Of a DNA stretch of 64,000 bases, positions 46,337 to 56,281 are shown piece after piece; positions within the stretch are counted from its first letter, which is position 1; the number at the start of each line of letters is the position of its first letter. A program made the translations under genes and the position numbers. The DNA is from Tichowtungia aerotolerans. GTDB lineage: Bacteria > Verrucomicrobiota > Kiritimatiellia > Kiritimatiellales > Tichowtungiaceae. The notes under the pieces are model-generated. The model saw nothing but the letters and a program-made list of their open reading frames with translations, did no database searches and had not been told where the DNA came from. Location: contig NZ_CP047593.1 in assembly GCF_009905215.1 (NCBI RefSeq), positions 1,740,900 to 1,804,899 of the forward strand. Direction: 5' to 3'.

Positions 46337-46616
46337 GTGTAAACAATGTTGGGTTCTCAAAATCAATAGTTTTTGCTTATTCTGTAAAGGTTTGTGGGGG
46401 AATTCCCTACAACAGAATTTCTTTACATTGAATTTGAACTACGTACGATCAGTACGTATTTTGATGTTTGGATAAAATTGATTGAAAGTTGCTGTCCAAA
46501 TGCATCGGACTCTTGGGGCTCATCAGTTTTTCTAAAAAAGTCGGGAAGGTTTCGGCCTCAGCTCCGACTAATCAGGGGCAAATGTATTTTTGAGTAACAG
46601 AAGACTGAGAGTTGAG
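46337..46616. other. Intergenic region with a GGGGGA-TTCCC promoter element
   Basis: The element at 46392-46438 matches 61032-61078 at 39 of 47 positions. It comprises TTGTGGGGGAATTCCC, a spacer, and CTTTACATTG, where TTTACA lies 16 bases before TACGAT and could be a -35/-10 pair. No supported gene lies between the terminator and 46617; a 67-codon frame at 46394 overlaps the element and is rejected. Confidence 0.5.
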
Positions 46617-47813
46617 ATGAAAAAATGGATATGGATTTTTCTGGGAGTGGTTCTGCTTTCAGTCGCAGCGGTTGAGCTGACTGAGCAACTGCTTGTTGCC
46701 CCCAAGACAGTGTCTTCGTGGAGTGAGCTGACAGACTGTTATTATGCAGCCCGAACTGGAATTCCTCCGATCCCTTCACCCGTTGCTTACACAGATATTC
46801 TGGAAATGATGTCCAGCAATGAGTGGGACTTTTTGAGCCATGATATGTGGTCGTTTTATCACAGCGGAGGCACCCTGTATGTGGCTGAGGAGTCCGAGCT
46901 GGCTCAGTCTTTGCAGCTTCCCATTCAGGTCATGGTGTACGAAGACCTGATGCGGGGAGAAGTGGTAATTTTGGGCTCTACCAACGGTGTTGATTACGAG
47001 GGGCTGGCTCTGTTTGATGCACCGGAATGGATGGACTATCAGGCAAACGACCCGCTTGAAAAATACCTGATGGATGAGCTGGGGCCACGACGTATAGTCT
47101 GGTCTGCAACTCTGAAGTCCGAAGCGGAGGGCTGGAACGATCTGTTGAGTACGCAGGAGGCGATGGTTGCAGAGCCCATGTCTGTGATGACGTTGTCGGT
47201 ACCGGAGACAATTACGGATTTCCGAATCGTGCAGGATTCCACCAATCTGTCCGTGAATCTTCCTGCTGAATTTGCCGGGGCTACAATCTCGCTTTACCGA
47301 AGCACCAATCTGGTCGAAGGGGGTTGGAGTATGGTTTTGCAAACCAACGCAAGTGGTAGCGGAATGATGGAGCTTGGCTCTGCGAACATTCCCAATTTAA
47401 TCTATGAAACAAAGGTTTCAACAAATTGGGTGAACTGCGAAAACCACACGATGCCGGGCGAAACCTGCACCAATCAAACCTTGGTTGTCTCTACGAACTT
47501 GTCCCAAATTGGTGGAGGGGTGGTGTACTACCGCACCTCGGCCATAAGCACGAATGATGCTGATAGTGACGGACTCGATAATGTGACCGAATACGATATC
47601 GGCACGGATTTTCAAGATCCAGACAGCGATAACGACACATTGTCTGATGGAGCCGAAATTGAAATGTATGGCTTGAATCCGTTGAGTGCCGATACAGATG
47701 AGGACGGAAGTGAGGATAATGTGGAACTCCTACTGGGAAGAGACCCTTTAGCGTCCGGAGCGGTATCTGGGGACACGGGACTGACTGTATTTGCTCCGCT
47801 ACAGAACAATTAG
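46617..47813 (+). CDS. Exported calcium-binding (TSP3-like) protein
   Basis: A 398-residue protein with an N-terminal signal or anchor (MKKWIWIFLGVVLLSVAAVE). The middle is beta-rich (TNLSVNLPAEFAGATISLYR resembles an Ig-like or discoidin-type fold). The C-terminus has thrombospondin-3-like aspartate repeats: DADSDGLDNVTEYDIGTD, DPDSDNDTLSDGAEIEMYG and DTDEDGSEDNVELLLGRDP. These bind calcium and stiffen surface proteins. It is 20 bases upstream of the RHS gene and likely cotranscribed, so it may help export, anchor or fold the RHS product. Confidence 0.75.
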   Translation: MKKWIWIFLGVVLLSVAAVELTEQLLVAPKTVSSWSELTDCYYAARTGIPPIPSPVAYTDILEMMSSNEWDFLSHDMWSFYHSGGTLYVAEESELAQSLQLPIQVMVYEDLMRGEVVILGSTNGVDYEGLALFDAPEWMDYQANDPLEKYLMDELGPRRIVWSATLKSEAEGWNDLLSTQEAMVAEPMSVMTLSVPETITDFRIVQDSTNLSVNLPAEFAGATISLYRSTNLVEGGWSMVLQTNASGSGMMELGSANIPNLIYETKVSTNWVNCENHTMPGETCTNQTLVVSTNLSQIGGGVVYYRTSAISTNDADSDGLDNVTEYDIGTDFQDPDSDNDTLSDGAEIEMYGLNPLSADTDEDGSEDNVELLLGRDPLASGAVSGDTGLTVFAPLQNN

Positions 47814-47833
47814 CCCCAAGAGAGAAATAATCG

Positions 47834-50800
47834 ATGAAGAAAAGTAGGCCAATCAACGCATGCACTATATTTGCAATCTTTCTGTGGGGCTGTGTTGCCG
47901 CAATGGGAAACACTTTGCCAGAGCGCGTTTTGACAGATATGAGCACCGTAGATGTTCTCTATAAATCAGTAAGTGAATATAAGACAAAAACCGGATTTTC
48001 AGAAGATGATTACGTAGATCCACCACCATATTCTGGCAGGCGTTATCTGGGTCTCAGCACTATAATAACCAGTTCCTTTAGCGATTTCATTTCTGGGGGA
48101 GCTTGTTTTGCGGGGCCTGTTTATTGGAATACACAGGCGTCATGTACATGGGTTACTGAAGAAAGTATTGATTTGTCCAAACACCCGACATGGACATCAA
48201 CGCCAGGTGACTATCTACAAGTGATATACAGCGGCACGTATCACAAACAAAGGGATACCGCGACTTTAGAGTTTAACTCGCTTGATAATCCCGGCGTGTA
48301 TAAATACATCGTTAAGAATATAACCGAAAATGCGACACGAAATGCAGAGCTGTCGTGGTCTGGAAAAAAAACCACAAGAACGCAAACAGATTCATATACG
48401 TTTGATGAAACTTTTTACAGCTCATCATCTGATGAACACACTGATACCTTTTCGGTCAATGACCCTTGGCTCTATATATCTCCTGAAGTAACGAACTATG
48501 TGTTTTTCAATGAGTTTACAACCGCCGCGTTCTGTGCAAAAACGAGGGCCTTGTTGAACACGAAGAGCTATTCTGGGGACTGGGCAGTCGATAATGGCTT
48601 TGATCTTGCTTTGCGTAATTTGTGGTACGAAGAGAGTTTGCAGTTAAAGAAATCTATTTATAAAATTCGGGTGCAAACCGATTCGCTTGACCAGGGAGTA
48701 AGATACAAGGTGCAGTGGACAGAGATGTTCCTCCCGGAGTGGTATCCCTATGAGGGTGATGTTCAAGTATTACAACATCGGACTTTTAGTTTTGTTGCAA
48801 CAGGCGGGACAGTCGAATCCCCCGAGTATGAACTGGTTCCTCCAAAACAAAACGGATATGTTCACGTGGTTGTTGATGAGCCTGATTTTGTAATTGATCC
48901 GATTCTCTTTGAGGAAAGTTGGCTTCCTCCAGATGAAAAATCAACAACACAGGTTTTCGCCGGAATCAAGAACCCTAAGGATCCGGGCCAGAAAGCTAGC
49001 TATTTAAGCCGGATCAGATGGAAAATCCTTCCCGTTAAAGATGGGAAGTTGCTAAGCACATCGATAAGCGGTCAGGGCACGACCGTTGACCTTGCAAAAG
49101 CATTGCTGAGAGCTGGAGATGAGACTGGAAGCATTTATGTGATGGCTTACGACAGCGAGAAGCCGGGCGTTTATGCTGTTGAAAAGTTTTATATCGCCTG
49201 TGGCCCTTGTTCGGACGGAATCTGTGGAAAAGTAGAAAATGAATGCGTTTCTTTGGAAATTGGGCTGGGCAAAGCCGCAGACGGATCGTCGGCTGGAAGC
49301 CTGTCGGTTTTAGAAAAAGAGCCGAATCCTTATATTTACTCTCCGGTTTCACTCCACTACCCAATTGATGAGACTGGGCTGTCCGATGTGATTCGTGATG
49401 AGCACGGAACTGTCCGGCAGGTAAAAACCGCCAGCTTGATCGCCGATGTCGTTGTGCCGGAAAATCTGGTGGTGATCACAACAAACGCGAGCTATACGAC
49501 CACAAATTATGCAGGCTATGAGGTACGCTTGTATGTTCCTTCTGCTGTTGCGGGAACCAGTAATGGGTTGTTCCAGATTGCTGCCGGCGTCGATCCTTAC
49601 AGAGTGTGGCGAATCGAAGATCCGGAACTGCTGGCCGGCGATGGGGATCAGGTTCGGGTTCGTGAGATTTTAAATGGAATCTCCGGCTCAAAAACAAACA
49701 GCAGTTTGTTTGTCTGGGATTCAAGTTTGAATGGATGGGAGCTTCAGAAAGGGGATGGAGCCCAGATTATTAAACGGGGTTCTGTTGTCGCTGGCGACAC
49801 AGACACACGAACCCTGCTGATAACGGATGCTTTTGGCAATGACGCTACCGAAACCCATAGAGTCTATCGGGACTACTCCTGGGGAACCGTGTTAATTCAG
49901 GAAATCCAAGATCCAAATGGCTCGGCCCTGACAACAGATTATACGTATTACAATGACGAAACAGACCCTGCCCGCATGGGAAAACTGGAGTCGGTAAAAT
50001 ATCCCGACGGATCGTGGATAAAATATTTCTATGATGATGAGGGGCGGGAAAGCTCGGTTTGGTCACCGTGGCTTAATGTGACGTTGGAGCAGGCAGCAGC
50101 ATCAAACTGCAAGCGGGTAGACACCGGCTACGAACCGATAGATTCTGCCGACGTTGCGCAGACAAACAGCTATGTACTTCTAAAGCCGCGAGTGGTGACA
50201 GAATACATCGAAGATACGCCGGTGAAAAAAACCGCATATGCCTATTACACCAACGCCACTGAGCGAATTGAAAAAACAGTTGTTTATGATGATCCTGTCT
50301 CCGGTAGTTATGCAGATACCAACAATCAGATTTCTACGGCTGTTTATTATCTGGAAGATGATGCGAATGCTGACTTAGCTGACAAAATCAAGCGGACGGT
50401 TTCCGCTGAAGGTTTAACCGCGAACTATGGCTACCTCCGAGGAAACTTTTCATGGATTGATCGTACGGCAGGATCGTTTGCTTTCACCGCGAATACCAAC
50501 GGTGCATGGCTGTGTGAAACCGTAACCAACGGCATTGTTTCGAGTCCGGCTGGAGTGGCAAACAAGACGACCATGGAAGTTTCGTATCGCAACGAATATG
50601 GCGGAGTGGAGCTTTCAGAAACACATGTTTACACTGGAAGTTCATATGAACGCATCAGCTGGACGGCCAGCGAATACGATTACAACCTAAGCTACCCGGA
50701 TGCGGTCGGGCATGTGATCAACCGGTACTTTTCTGACGGAACAATGGAAGAAAACGACTGGAGTTCCTGTTGCGGGCTGGAGGGAATCATTAATCGGCAG

Positions 50801-53800
50801 GGACAGCAGGAGCTTTACAACTATGATGCATTGGAACGGCGAGACGATGTGACCCGTCTTGGCGAAGGCACTCAACCGGACATCGGTATCATTTATGGGT
50901 TTGATGCGGCCGGGCGACAGGTCTCTATGACGGAGGCAGGGGGCGGATTGACCCGAACGACGGCAAGCACCTATGACTTGGCTGGCCGTCTGCAATCTTC
51001 GACGAACGAAGCGGGACTAGCCACATCCTACATCTATGAAAATGGCGGCCGCATCAGCTCGGTGACTCTGCCCGGAGGCGCAACACAGGTTACAGAAAAC
51101 TATATTGACGGTCGCACCAAGCGGGTTTCCGGATCGGCTGTTATCGAACAAACCTATGAATACGGCTTTGACGGAACCAATCTGTGGACAAAGGTTTATT
51201 CCGGCCCGCTGGGCCCCGGCTCGCCCCGATGGGAAAAGACGGTCAGCGATGCCGACGGAAAACCACTGCGCACAGAACGTCCCGGCTTTGGCGGAGTTTT
51301 GTTAACCACGAAATACACGAACAACACAAAAGGACAGCTGGTCAAAATTGAGGAATTTGAAGGGACGGCTTTAAAACGTGTCACAATCAATGAATACGAT
51401 GATCTGGGCAACGTTGTTCGCTCCGGCCTGGATGAAGATCAGGATGGAGTTCTGGAATTGGCGTCCATGGATCGCATCACCGATACGGATTTCAGCTATT
51501 GGAATGACTGGACAAACTGGTGGCAACGCTCCACGTCGGTTTCCTACCCCAAGGGCAATAACGCTTTTGCCCTCACCAATTCCGTTACCAAAACCCGGCT
51601 GACCGGCCTGGGCTCAGCCGGAACGAATGGAATCCTGACAGGTGAAAGCGTGAGCAAAGACGTATTTGGCAGCGAAACCGTATCCGAGTCGTGGGTGAGC
51701 AGGACGAACAAGACCATCACACAGGTTGTCGATATTCCGACATCTACAGATGATCAAATCAGCATCACGGTCAACGGCCTGCTCCAGTCTGTTCAATCTG
51801 CGTCGGGTGGCGGAACGGTTCAGTACGGCTACGATGGTCTCGGCCGCCAAACCACGGTGGTTGATCCCAGAATTGGAACAGCCACTACGCATTACAATTC
51901 CAAAGGCCAGGTTGATTGGACGGAAGATACGCACGGAGTAAAAACCGGATATGCCTATGATTCTGAAACAGGGCAACGTTTTTCCAGTTCCATTACTAAC
52001 GGCTCTGAAATCATCACGACCTATACCGAGTTTGATGATTTAGGCAATTTGGTTCATCAGTGGGGATCTGCCGCTTATCCTGTAGCTTATGATTATGACG
52101 ATTTCGGGCAGAAAACCCATCTGCACACCTATAGGGGCGGAAGCAACTGGATTGCCTCGGTTTGGGCCGGAGACAGCGAACAAGCCGACACCACAGAATG
52201 GCTCTACGACCAGACCACCGGACTTGTCACAAACAAACTTTACGCTGACGGCAAAGGCCCGTCCTATACCTACTGGCCGGACGGAAAACTCAAAACCCGG
52301 ACGTGGGCCCGGTCCGACGGCGGACAGCCACTAAGCACCACCTACACCTATGCGGATACCGGGGAGCTGCTGTCTACAGATTACTCAGATGACACAGATG
52401 ATATTTCCTGCACCTATTACCGAACTGGACAGCAGAAAACCGTAACGGATGCCCAGGGCGTACATTCATTCGAATACACGGATGAGGGATTACTGGATGT
52501 TGAAAAACTCGACGGCGTTGAAGTCATTGATCGCAAGCATGACTCTTTTGGCCACAATGCCGGTTATGATGTAGACGATGCTTCCAGCTTCGTCAGCTAT
52601 GGCTACGATTCTTACGGCCGTTTTTCAGTTATTACTTCAACTGTTGACTCTGCGAGCTCAGTGATTGATTACTCATACGTTCCTGATACGGGACTGATTT
52701 CAGGTTATACAGCCCATACCGAGGGATCTGCTGCTTCACTTTTTGTTACAAAAGGTTATGAGTCTGATCGCAATATAATTTCCGGGATTACAAACCAGGT
52801 TGTCGGGGGAACGAATGCGGGGGTAATTTCCTCATTTACGTATACAAACGATGATCTCGGAAGAAGAACTCGAAGGGATGATGTTCGAGGCGGGTTGCAT
52901 GCTCAAGATTCCGCGCTTTATTCCACGTATTGGAATTTTGGATACAACAGCCGGTCAGAAATGACCAATGCAGTGCGTCGTTTTTCTGATTCTACTCCCG
53001 TTGTCGGGCAGTCGAAATCTTATCAATATGACAGTATAGGAAATCGAAAAAATGTAGACGCGACGTCCCCGTCGCGTTCCGAAGTCTACACGGCAAACGA
53101 GTTAAACCAGTACACGTCCCGAATGATCCCCGGCTTCGTAGACGTAAGTGGCATCGCCGCAACCAATGCAACCGTTACCGTGCGTGACGCCGCTCATGCT
53201 GAGCTGCCGGTCCCTGTTACGCGACAGGACGATTATTTCTACACCGCGTACTCTGTGAGCAACTCGACCGCTGCATTCACCAACTCGCTGGAAATCAATG
53301 CCGTCATCAATCCTCCGGGCACAAACGACCCTGACATTGTGGAAACCGCAGTGCGACCAGCCTTCGTCCCGCAAACACCGGAACAGCTCCAATACGATGA
53401 TGACGGAAACCTGACCACAGACGGCAAAAATATTTATGTGTACAATGCCGAGAACCGCTTGGTTCTAGTTTCAAATTTCCAGTATCAAGTTTCTTATTCT
53501 TACGATTACCAAGGCCGAATGTTCAAGCGCACAGTCAACGGCGTTCAACATGATTACCAGTGGGATGGTTGGAACATCATTCGCGAGACATCGCACAGTG
53601 CAACCAACGTATTCACTTGGGGGCTGGATTTGAGCGGATCGCTTCAGGGAGCAGGTGGTGTTGGCGGCTTGATGTCTGCCAGCCTTGGTGGAACAAACGT
53701 CTTCTATGGCTTTGATGCCAACGGTAACGTAACGGATCTAGTCAGGTCCGATGGCTCGGTTGCAGCCCAATATGACTACGATTCTTTCGGCAATCTGCTG

Positions 53801-54670
53801 ATTGATAGCGCAACCATTTCTGGCAATCCGTTTAAGTTCAGCACCAAATTCTGGGAACCAGAGACGGGACTCCTACACTATGAGCTTCGCCCATATCTTC
53901 CAAAGATTGGAAGGTGGCTCAGCCGTGACCCGATAGAGGAAGATGGGGGGCTAAATCTTTATGTGTTTACTAAAAACGCAGTTGTTAACTCTTTTGATCT
54001 TCTTGGGGCGGCTGAGTTTGTGGAAAGCCCCACGCCAATTCCAAAAATATCCTACTCATTAATACACCGAGATGATGGTTTGTTACGCAAGGCTACTCAG
54101 TCTGAATATTTGTTTTATTCTGTAGGGGTCGGGTTGTTCAATCAATCTTCAGTAGCGAAGACGTTGCTTAAGCAATTTATGTTAAAAGAAGGTGAAGGTT
54201 TATTGCTGAGCGCACAACAACTGAGGTTGGCGAAACCAGAAATCAGAACAGTTTTGCTGGATCAAATCATCAAAAGTAAGCGCAGAGATTCTGATTTATT
54301 TATTCTTAAGGCAACATGGATACCTGCCGCTGCAAATGAAAATGGAACGTTTGGTCGGGCTTGGGCTCGAATTGGTGGTGAGGTTTGTTTGTCTAATGAT
54401 GACGAGTCTTGGTCTTTCGATGGCGAAGTGTTTTTTCATGACTTATATGATTTTGATTCCGCACCGCCCTCTTGGAGTGATGCTCATTTGCCAGCTCCAT
54501 CCTGGCCCTTCCCGTACCCCTATAAGCGAAGCGGAGGAACCGGCGGTGCTGGCGATAAGGTAAAATGGGCGGAGAAACATATCCCCGGTGTACCATTTTA
54601 TGTGCGTAGTGTGGTCGTCAGAGTCCGTGGAGAAAGTTCCACCGGCTTCTTAAATCTGAATTCCGATTAG
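47834..54670 (+). CDS. RHS/YD-repeat protein with unique C-terminal domain
   Basis: A 2278-residue secreted protein. The signal peptide is near INACTIFAIFLWGCVAAMG. Residues about 30-640 are a beta-rich N-terminal part. Residues about 640-1980 hold many YD-type repeats (YDYDDFGQKTHLH, YGYDGLGRQTTVVDP, YNYDALERRDDVTRL). The RHS core-associated end is at about 1990-2058: YDYDSFGNLL, FSTKFWEPETGLLHYELRPY, GRWLSRDPIEEDGGLNLYVF, then SFDLLGAAE. After it come 218 residues unlike the rest (LLKQFMLKEGEGLLLSAQQL; WSFDGEVFFHDLYDFD), the place where polymorphic toxins carry their effector. No known nuclease or protease motif is visible there. The putative partner gene follows after 19 bases. Confidence 0.9.
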   Translation: MKKSRPINACTIFAIFLWGCVAAMGNTLPERVLTDMSTVDVLYKSVSEYKTKTGFSEDDYVDPPPYSGRRYLGLSTIITSSFSDFISGGACFAGPVYWNTQASCTWVTEESIDLSKHPTWTSTPGDYLQVIYSGTYHKQRDTATLEFNSLDNPGVYKYIVKNITENATRNAELSWSGKKTTRTQTDSYTFDETFYSSSSDEHTDTFSVNDPWLYISPEVTNYVFFNEFTTAAFCAKTRALLNTKSYSGDWAVDNGFDLALRNLWYEESLQLKKSIYKIRVQTDSLDQGVRYKVQWTEMFLPEWYPYEGDVQVLQHRTFSFVATGGTVESPEYELVPPKQNGYVHVVVDEPDFVIDPILFEESWLPPDEKSTTQVFAGIKNPKDPGQKASYLSRIRWKILPVKDGKLLSTSISGQGTTVDLAKALLRAGDETGSIYVMAYDSEKPGVYAVEKFYIACGPCSDGICGKVENECVSLEIGLGKAADGSSAGSLSVLEKEPNPYIYSPVSLHYPIDETGLSDVIRDEHGTVRQVKTASLIADVVVPENLVVITTNASYTTTNYAGYEVRLYVPSAVAGTSNGLFQIAAGVDPYRVWRIEDPELLAGDGDQVRVREILNGISGSKTNSSLFVWDSSLNGWELQKGDGAQIIKRGSVVAGDTDTRTLLITDAFGNDATETHRVYRDYSWGTVLIQEIQDPNGSALTTDYTYYNDETDPARMGKLESVKYPDGSWIKYFYDDEGRESSVWSPWLNVTLEQAAASNCKRVDTGYEPIDSADVAQTNSYVLLKPRVVTEYIEDTPVKKTAYAYYTNATERIEKTVVYDDPVSGSYADTNNQISTAVYYLEDDANADLADKIKRTVSAEGLTANYGYLRGNFSWIDRTAGSFAFTANTNGAWLCETVTNGIVSSPAGVANKTTMEVSYRNEYGGVELSETHVYTGSSYERISWTASEYDYNLSYPDAVGHVINRYFSDGTMEENDWSSCCGLEGIINRQGQQELYNYDALERRDDVTRLGEGTQPDIGIIYGFDAAGRQVSMTEAGGGLTRTTASTYDLAGRLQSSTNEAGLATSYIYENGGRISSVTLPGGATQVTENYIDGRTKRVSGSAVIEQTYEYGFDGTNLWTKVYSGPLGPGSPRWEKTVSDADGKPLRTERPGFGGVLLTTKYTNNTKGQLVKIEEFEGTALKRVTINEYDDLGNVVRSGLDEDQDGVLELASMDRITDTDFSYWNDWTNWWQRSTSVSYPKGNNAFALTNSVTKTRLTGLGSAGTNGILTGESVSKDVFGSETVSESWVSRTNKTITQVVDIPTSTDDQISITVNGLLQSVQSASGGGTVQYGYDGLGRQTTVVDPRIGTATTHYNSKGQVDWTEDTHGVKTGYAYDSETGQRFSSSITNGSEIITTYTEFDDLGNLVHQWGSAAYPVAYDYDDFGQKTHLHTYRGGSNWIASVWAGDSEQADTTEWLYDQTTGLVTNKLYADGKGPSYTYWPDGKLKTRTWARSDGGQPLSTTYTYADTGELLSTDYSDDTDDISCTYYRTGQQKTVTDAQGVHSFEYTDEGLLDVEKLDGVEVIDRKHDSFGHNAGYDVDDASSFVSYGYDSYGRFSVITSTVDSASSVIDYSYVPDTGLISGYTAHTEGSAASLFVTKGYESDRNIISGITNQVVGGTNAGVISSFTYTNDDLGRRTRRDDVRGGLHAQDSALYSTYWNFGYNSRSEMTNAVRRFSDSTPVVGQSKSYQYDSIGNRKNVDATSPSRSEVYTANELNQYTSRMIPGFVDVSGIAATNATVTVRDAAHAELPVPVTRQDDYFYTAYSVSNSTAAFTNSLEINAVINPPGTNDPDIVETAVRPAFVPQTPEQLQYDDDGNLTTDGKNIYVYNAENRLVLVSNFQYQVSYSYDYQGRMFKRTVNGVQHDYQWDGWNIIRETSHSATNVFTWGLDLSGSLQGAGGVGGLMSASLGGTNVFYGFDANGNVTDLVRSDGSVAAQYDYDSFGNLLIDSATISGNPFKFSTKFWEPETGLLHYELRPYLPKIGRWLSRDPIEEDGGLNLYVFTKNAVVNSFDLLGAAEFVESPTPIPKISYSLIHRDDGLLRKATQSEYLFYSVGVGLFNQSSVAKTLLKQFMLKEGEGLLLSAQQLRLAKPEIRTVLLDQIIKSKRRDSDLFILKATWIPAAANENGTFGRAWARIGGEVCLSNDDESWSFDGEVFFHDLYDFDSAPPSWSDAHLPAPSWPFPYPYKRSGGTGGAGDKVKWAEKHIPGVPFYVRSVVVRVRGESSTGFLNLNSD

Positions 54671-54689
54671 AGTTCGCAAGGAGAGTATA

Positions 54690-55112
54690 ATGAAGATGAA
54701 GGTAACTGTAACTGTAGTCATTCTGTTTTGCATTGGCTGCCTAATCTGGAGGTACACAACTCACAACGAAAATTCCATAGCGCGAGTTTTGAAAATTCTA
54801 CAGATTAACGATGTTCATGGAGTGCCAGAAAACGAAGCATTTCAAGTTAATATTGTTGATCGCGAAAACATCAGTGATTTTTATGCAGTTTTCGAACTCG
54901 CAGATGGTGCTGGTGAAGAATTCATCCGAGCAAATGGCTTCAAGTCTGATGGGTATAGTGCTTTTCCAAATCGAAATGGCTGGAACGCATTGCCGCGCTG
55001 GTGGGATTTTGACCAAGTACCTGACGGCCCCATCTTTAATAAGAATAATGTGTTGGTATTCTTGAGAGATAATGAGTTGTATCTTTATGTATTTGGTGAT
55101 GACGAAGAATAG
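54690..55112 (+). CDS. Small membrane-anchored protein, candidate RHS partner/immunity
   Basis: A 140-residue protein with an N-terminal anchor (MKMKVTVTVVILFCIGCLIW) and an acidic soluble domain that ends YLYVFGDDEE. Aromatic and acidic residues cluster in NGWNALPRWWDFDQVPDGP. GCAAGGAGAG precedes the ATG. Small, acidic and directly downstream of an RHS tip is the usual place for an immunity protein, but the periplasm-facing anchor and lack of family match keep this an inference. Confidence 0.7.
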   Translation: MKMKVTVTVVILFCIGCLIWRYTTHNENSIARVLKILQINDVHGVPENEAFQVNIVDRENISDFYAVFELADGAGEEFIRANGFKSDGYSAFPNRNGWNALPRWWDFDQVPDGPIFNKNNVLVFLRDNELYLYVFGDDEE

Positions 55113-55590
55113 CAAGTTGGGTCGCCGCACCCGTCGGGACGATCTCCGTACCGCAGACATCTCATCTGCCCAGTCATATTGGGACTTCGGCTACAATACT
55201 TGCTCAGAATTGACGAATGCGGTGAGGAATTTGCCCGGCGGTATTCCTGTCGTTGGGTTGAGAATGCCGTATCATGCTCCGGAAAATGGTTATCAGACAA
55301 ACTGGATTTCCCATGCTGGGGAAAGGCAGGACACTGGGTATTTCGGAACTATTGTTTCAGATGAAACAAAAAACTATTTTTGCCGAATACGAACCGTTTT
55401 GGATGAAAATGAGAAAATTGAGGCAGCGTTCTATGGAAAAATTTATGGGGCTTTTTATGTGCGGTCTGCATTGCGGGAAAATCCAAAAATTATTTTTAAC
55501 TACTATTTAAATCCGACTCAAAATGATCGGAACCTTGAGTTTGATCCCAAACAAAATCTGTTTGGTGGACGTAGCCGTTTTGCACCATAG
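55099..55590 (+). pseudogene. Orphan RHS tip (displaced RHS C-terminal cassette)
   Basis: An open frame overlaps the end of the partner gene. Its first 50 residues (LGRRTRRDDLRTADISSAQS, then YWDFGYNTCSELTNAVRN and VVGLRM) are homologous to the main RHS protein (LGRRTRRDDV, YWNFGYNSRSEMTNAVRRFS, TPVVGQ). The remaining 110 residues differ: QTNWISHAGERQDTGYFG, EAAFYGKIYGAFYV and LNPTQNDRNLEFDPKQNLF. There is no signal peptide or ribosome site of its own; ATG 55099 is only the first in-frame Met near the join. It could be swapped into the main gene by recombination, or be a remnant. Confidence 0.7.
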
Positions 55591-55762
55591 CACGGAAGTC
55601 TATTAATGAACCCACAAGCCAACCAACCGTATTGACCACGTCGAATAAACCTTCCAGATCACAGTCTCCAAACCCCAACCAATCCACTCCTGATTACTAC
55701 TTGAGGGGGGTGTGTTACTGAGTTGCACCCCCGGCGCGTTGCGTAGGAGTTTGTCCGGCAGT

Positions 55763-56085
55763 TTCACTCAGAGTTTTTCAAAACTTCCCCACATATGGAG
55801 GGGATAGAGGGGGTGTAGCCAGTTTCTAAGTTGTAACCCGCTGCCGTCACAGGAGTTATGGTTTCCCCTCTATGGAAAACCTGTCAGAGGGGGACGCATA
55901 GTGGCCCCCGCTATTGTCAACGGGTATGGAAATTTATAGAGGGGGATGTGTAACCCAGGCAACCACCGGCACTTACGTAAGATGATTCCGGGATTCCCCC
56001 TCCATCCCCGCTGAAACTCGGGAAACTTTTGAAAAAGATTCGTGTCAGGGTTGTAAACCCCCGCAGCCTCCGGCTGATCCGGCCC
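55763..56085. repeat. 325-bp fold-back repeat, copy 1
   Basis: This 323-base block is repeated at 57905-58230 with few differences. Its ends are inverted repeats: GAGTTTTTCAAAACTTCCCC near the left, CGGGAAACTTTTGAAAAAG near the right, extended by GGGGATAGAGGGGG against CCCCCTCCATCCCC. Inside are further G-run/C-run pairs and two GTAACCC boxes. It codes for nothing supportable. It lies 197 bases downstream of the stop of the minus-strand gene 56282-57652. Confidence 0.85.
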
Positions 56086-56281
56086 TGCGAAGCACTTGGG
56101 TGGGGAGAGCGTTGATGCGGGATCGTGACAGAAGTGCCTGTTCGTTGACCTTGATTCTATGGGCTAAAAAAGAGGGGGGGGCATTTTGCGTTGCTTTCGA
56201 TTTTAGGATCAGAAACAGAACTCCACCACCGCCTACAATGTCTGGATAGGCTTCTGGCCGATTCCGATTGAAAGCTGGGAA

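Noticed and set aside
46394-46597. 67-codon frame between the integrase-like gene and the calcium-binding protein
   Set aside because: It begins inside the repeated promoter element and has no ribosome site or family match.
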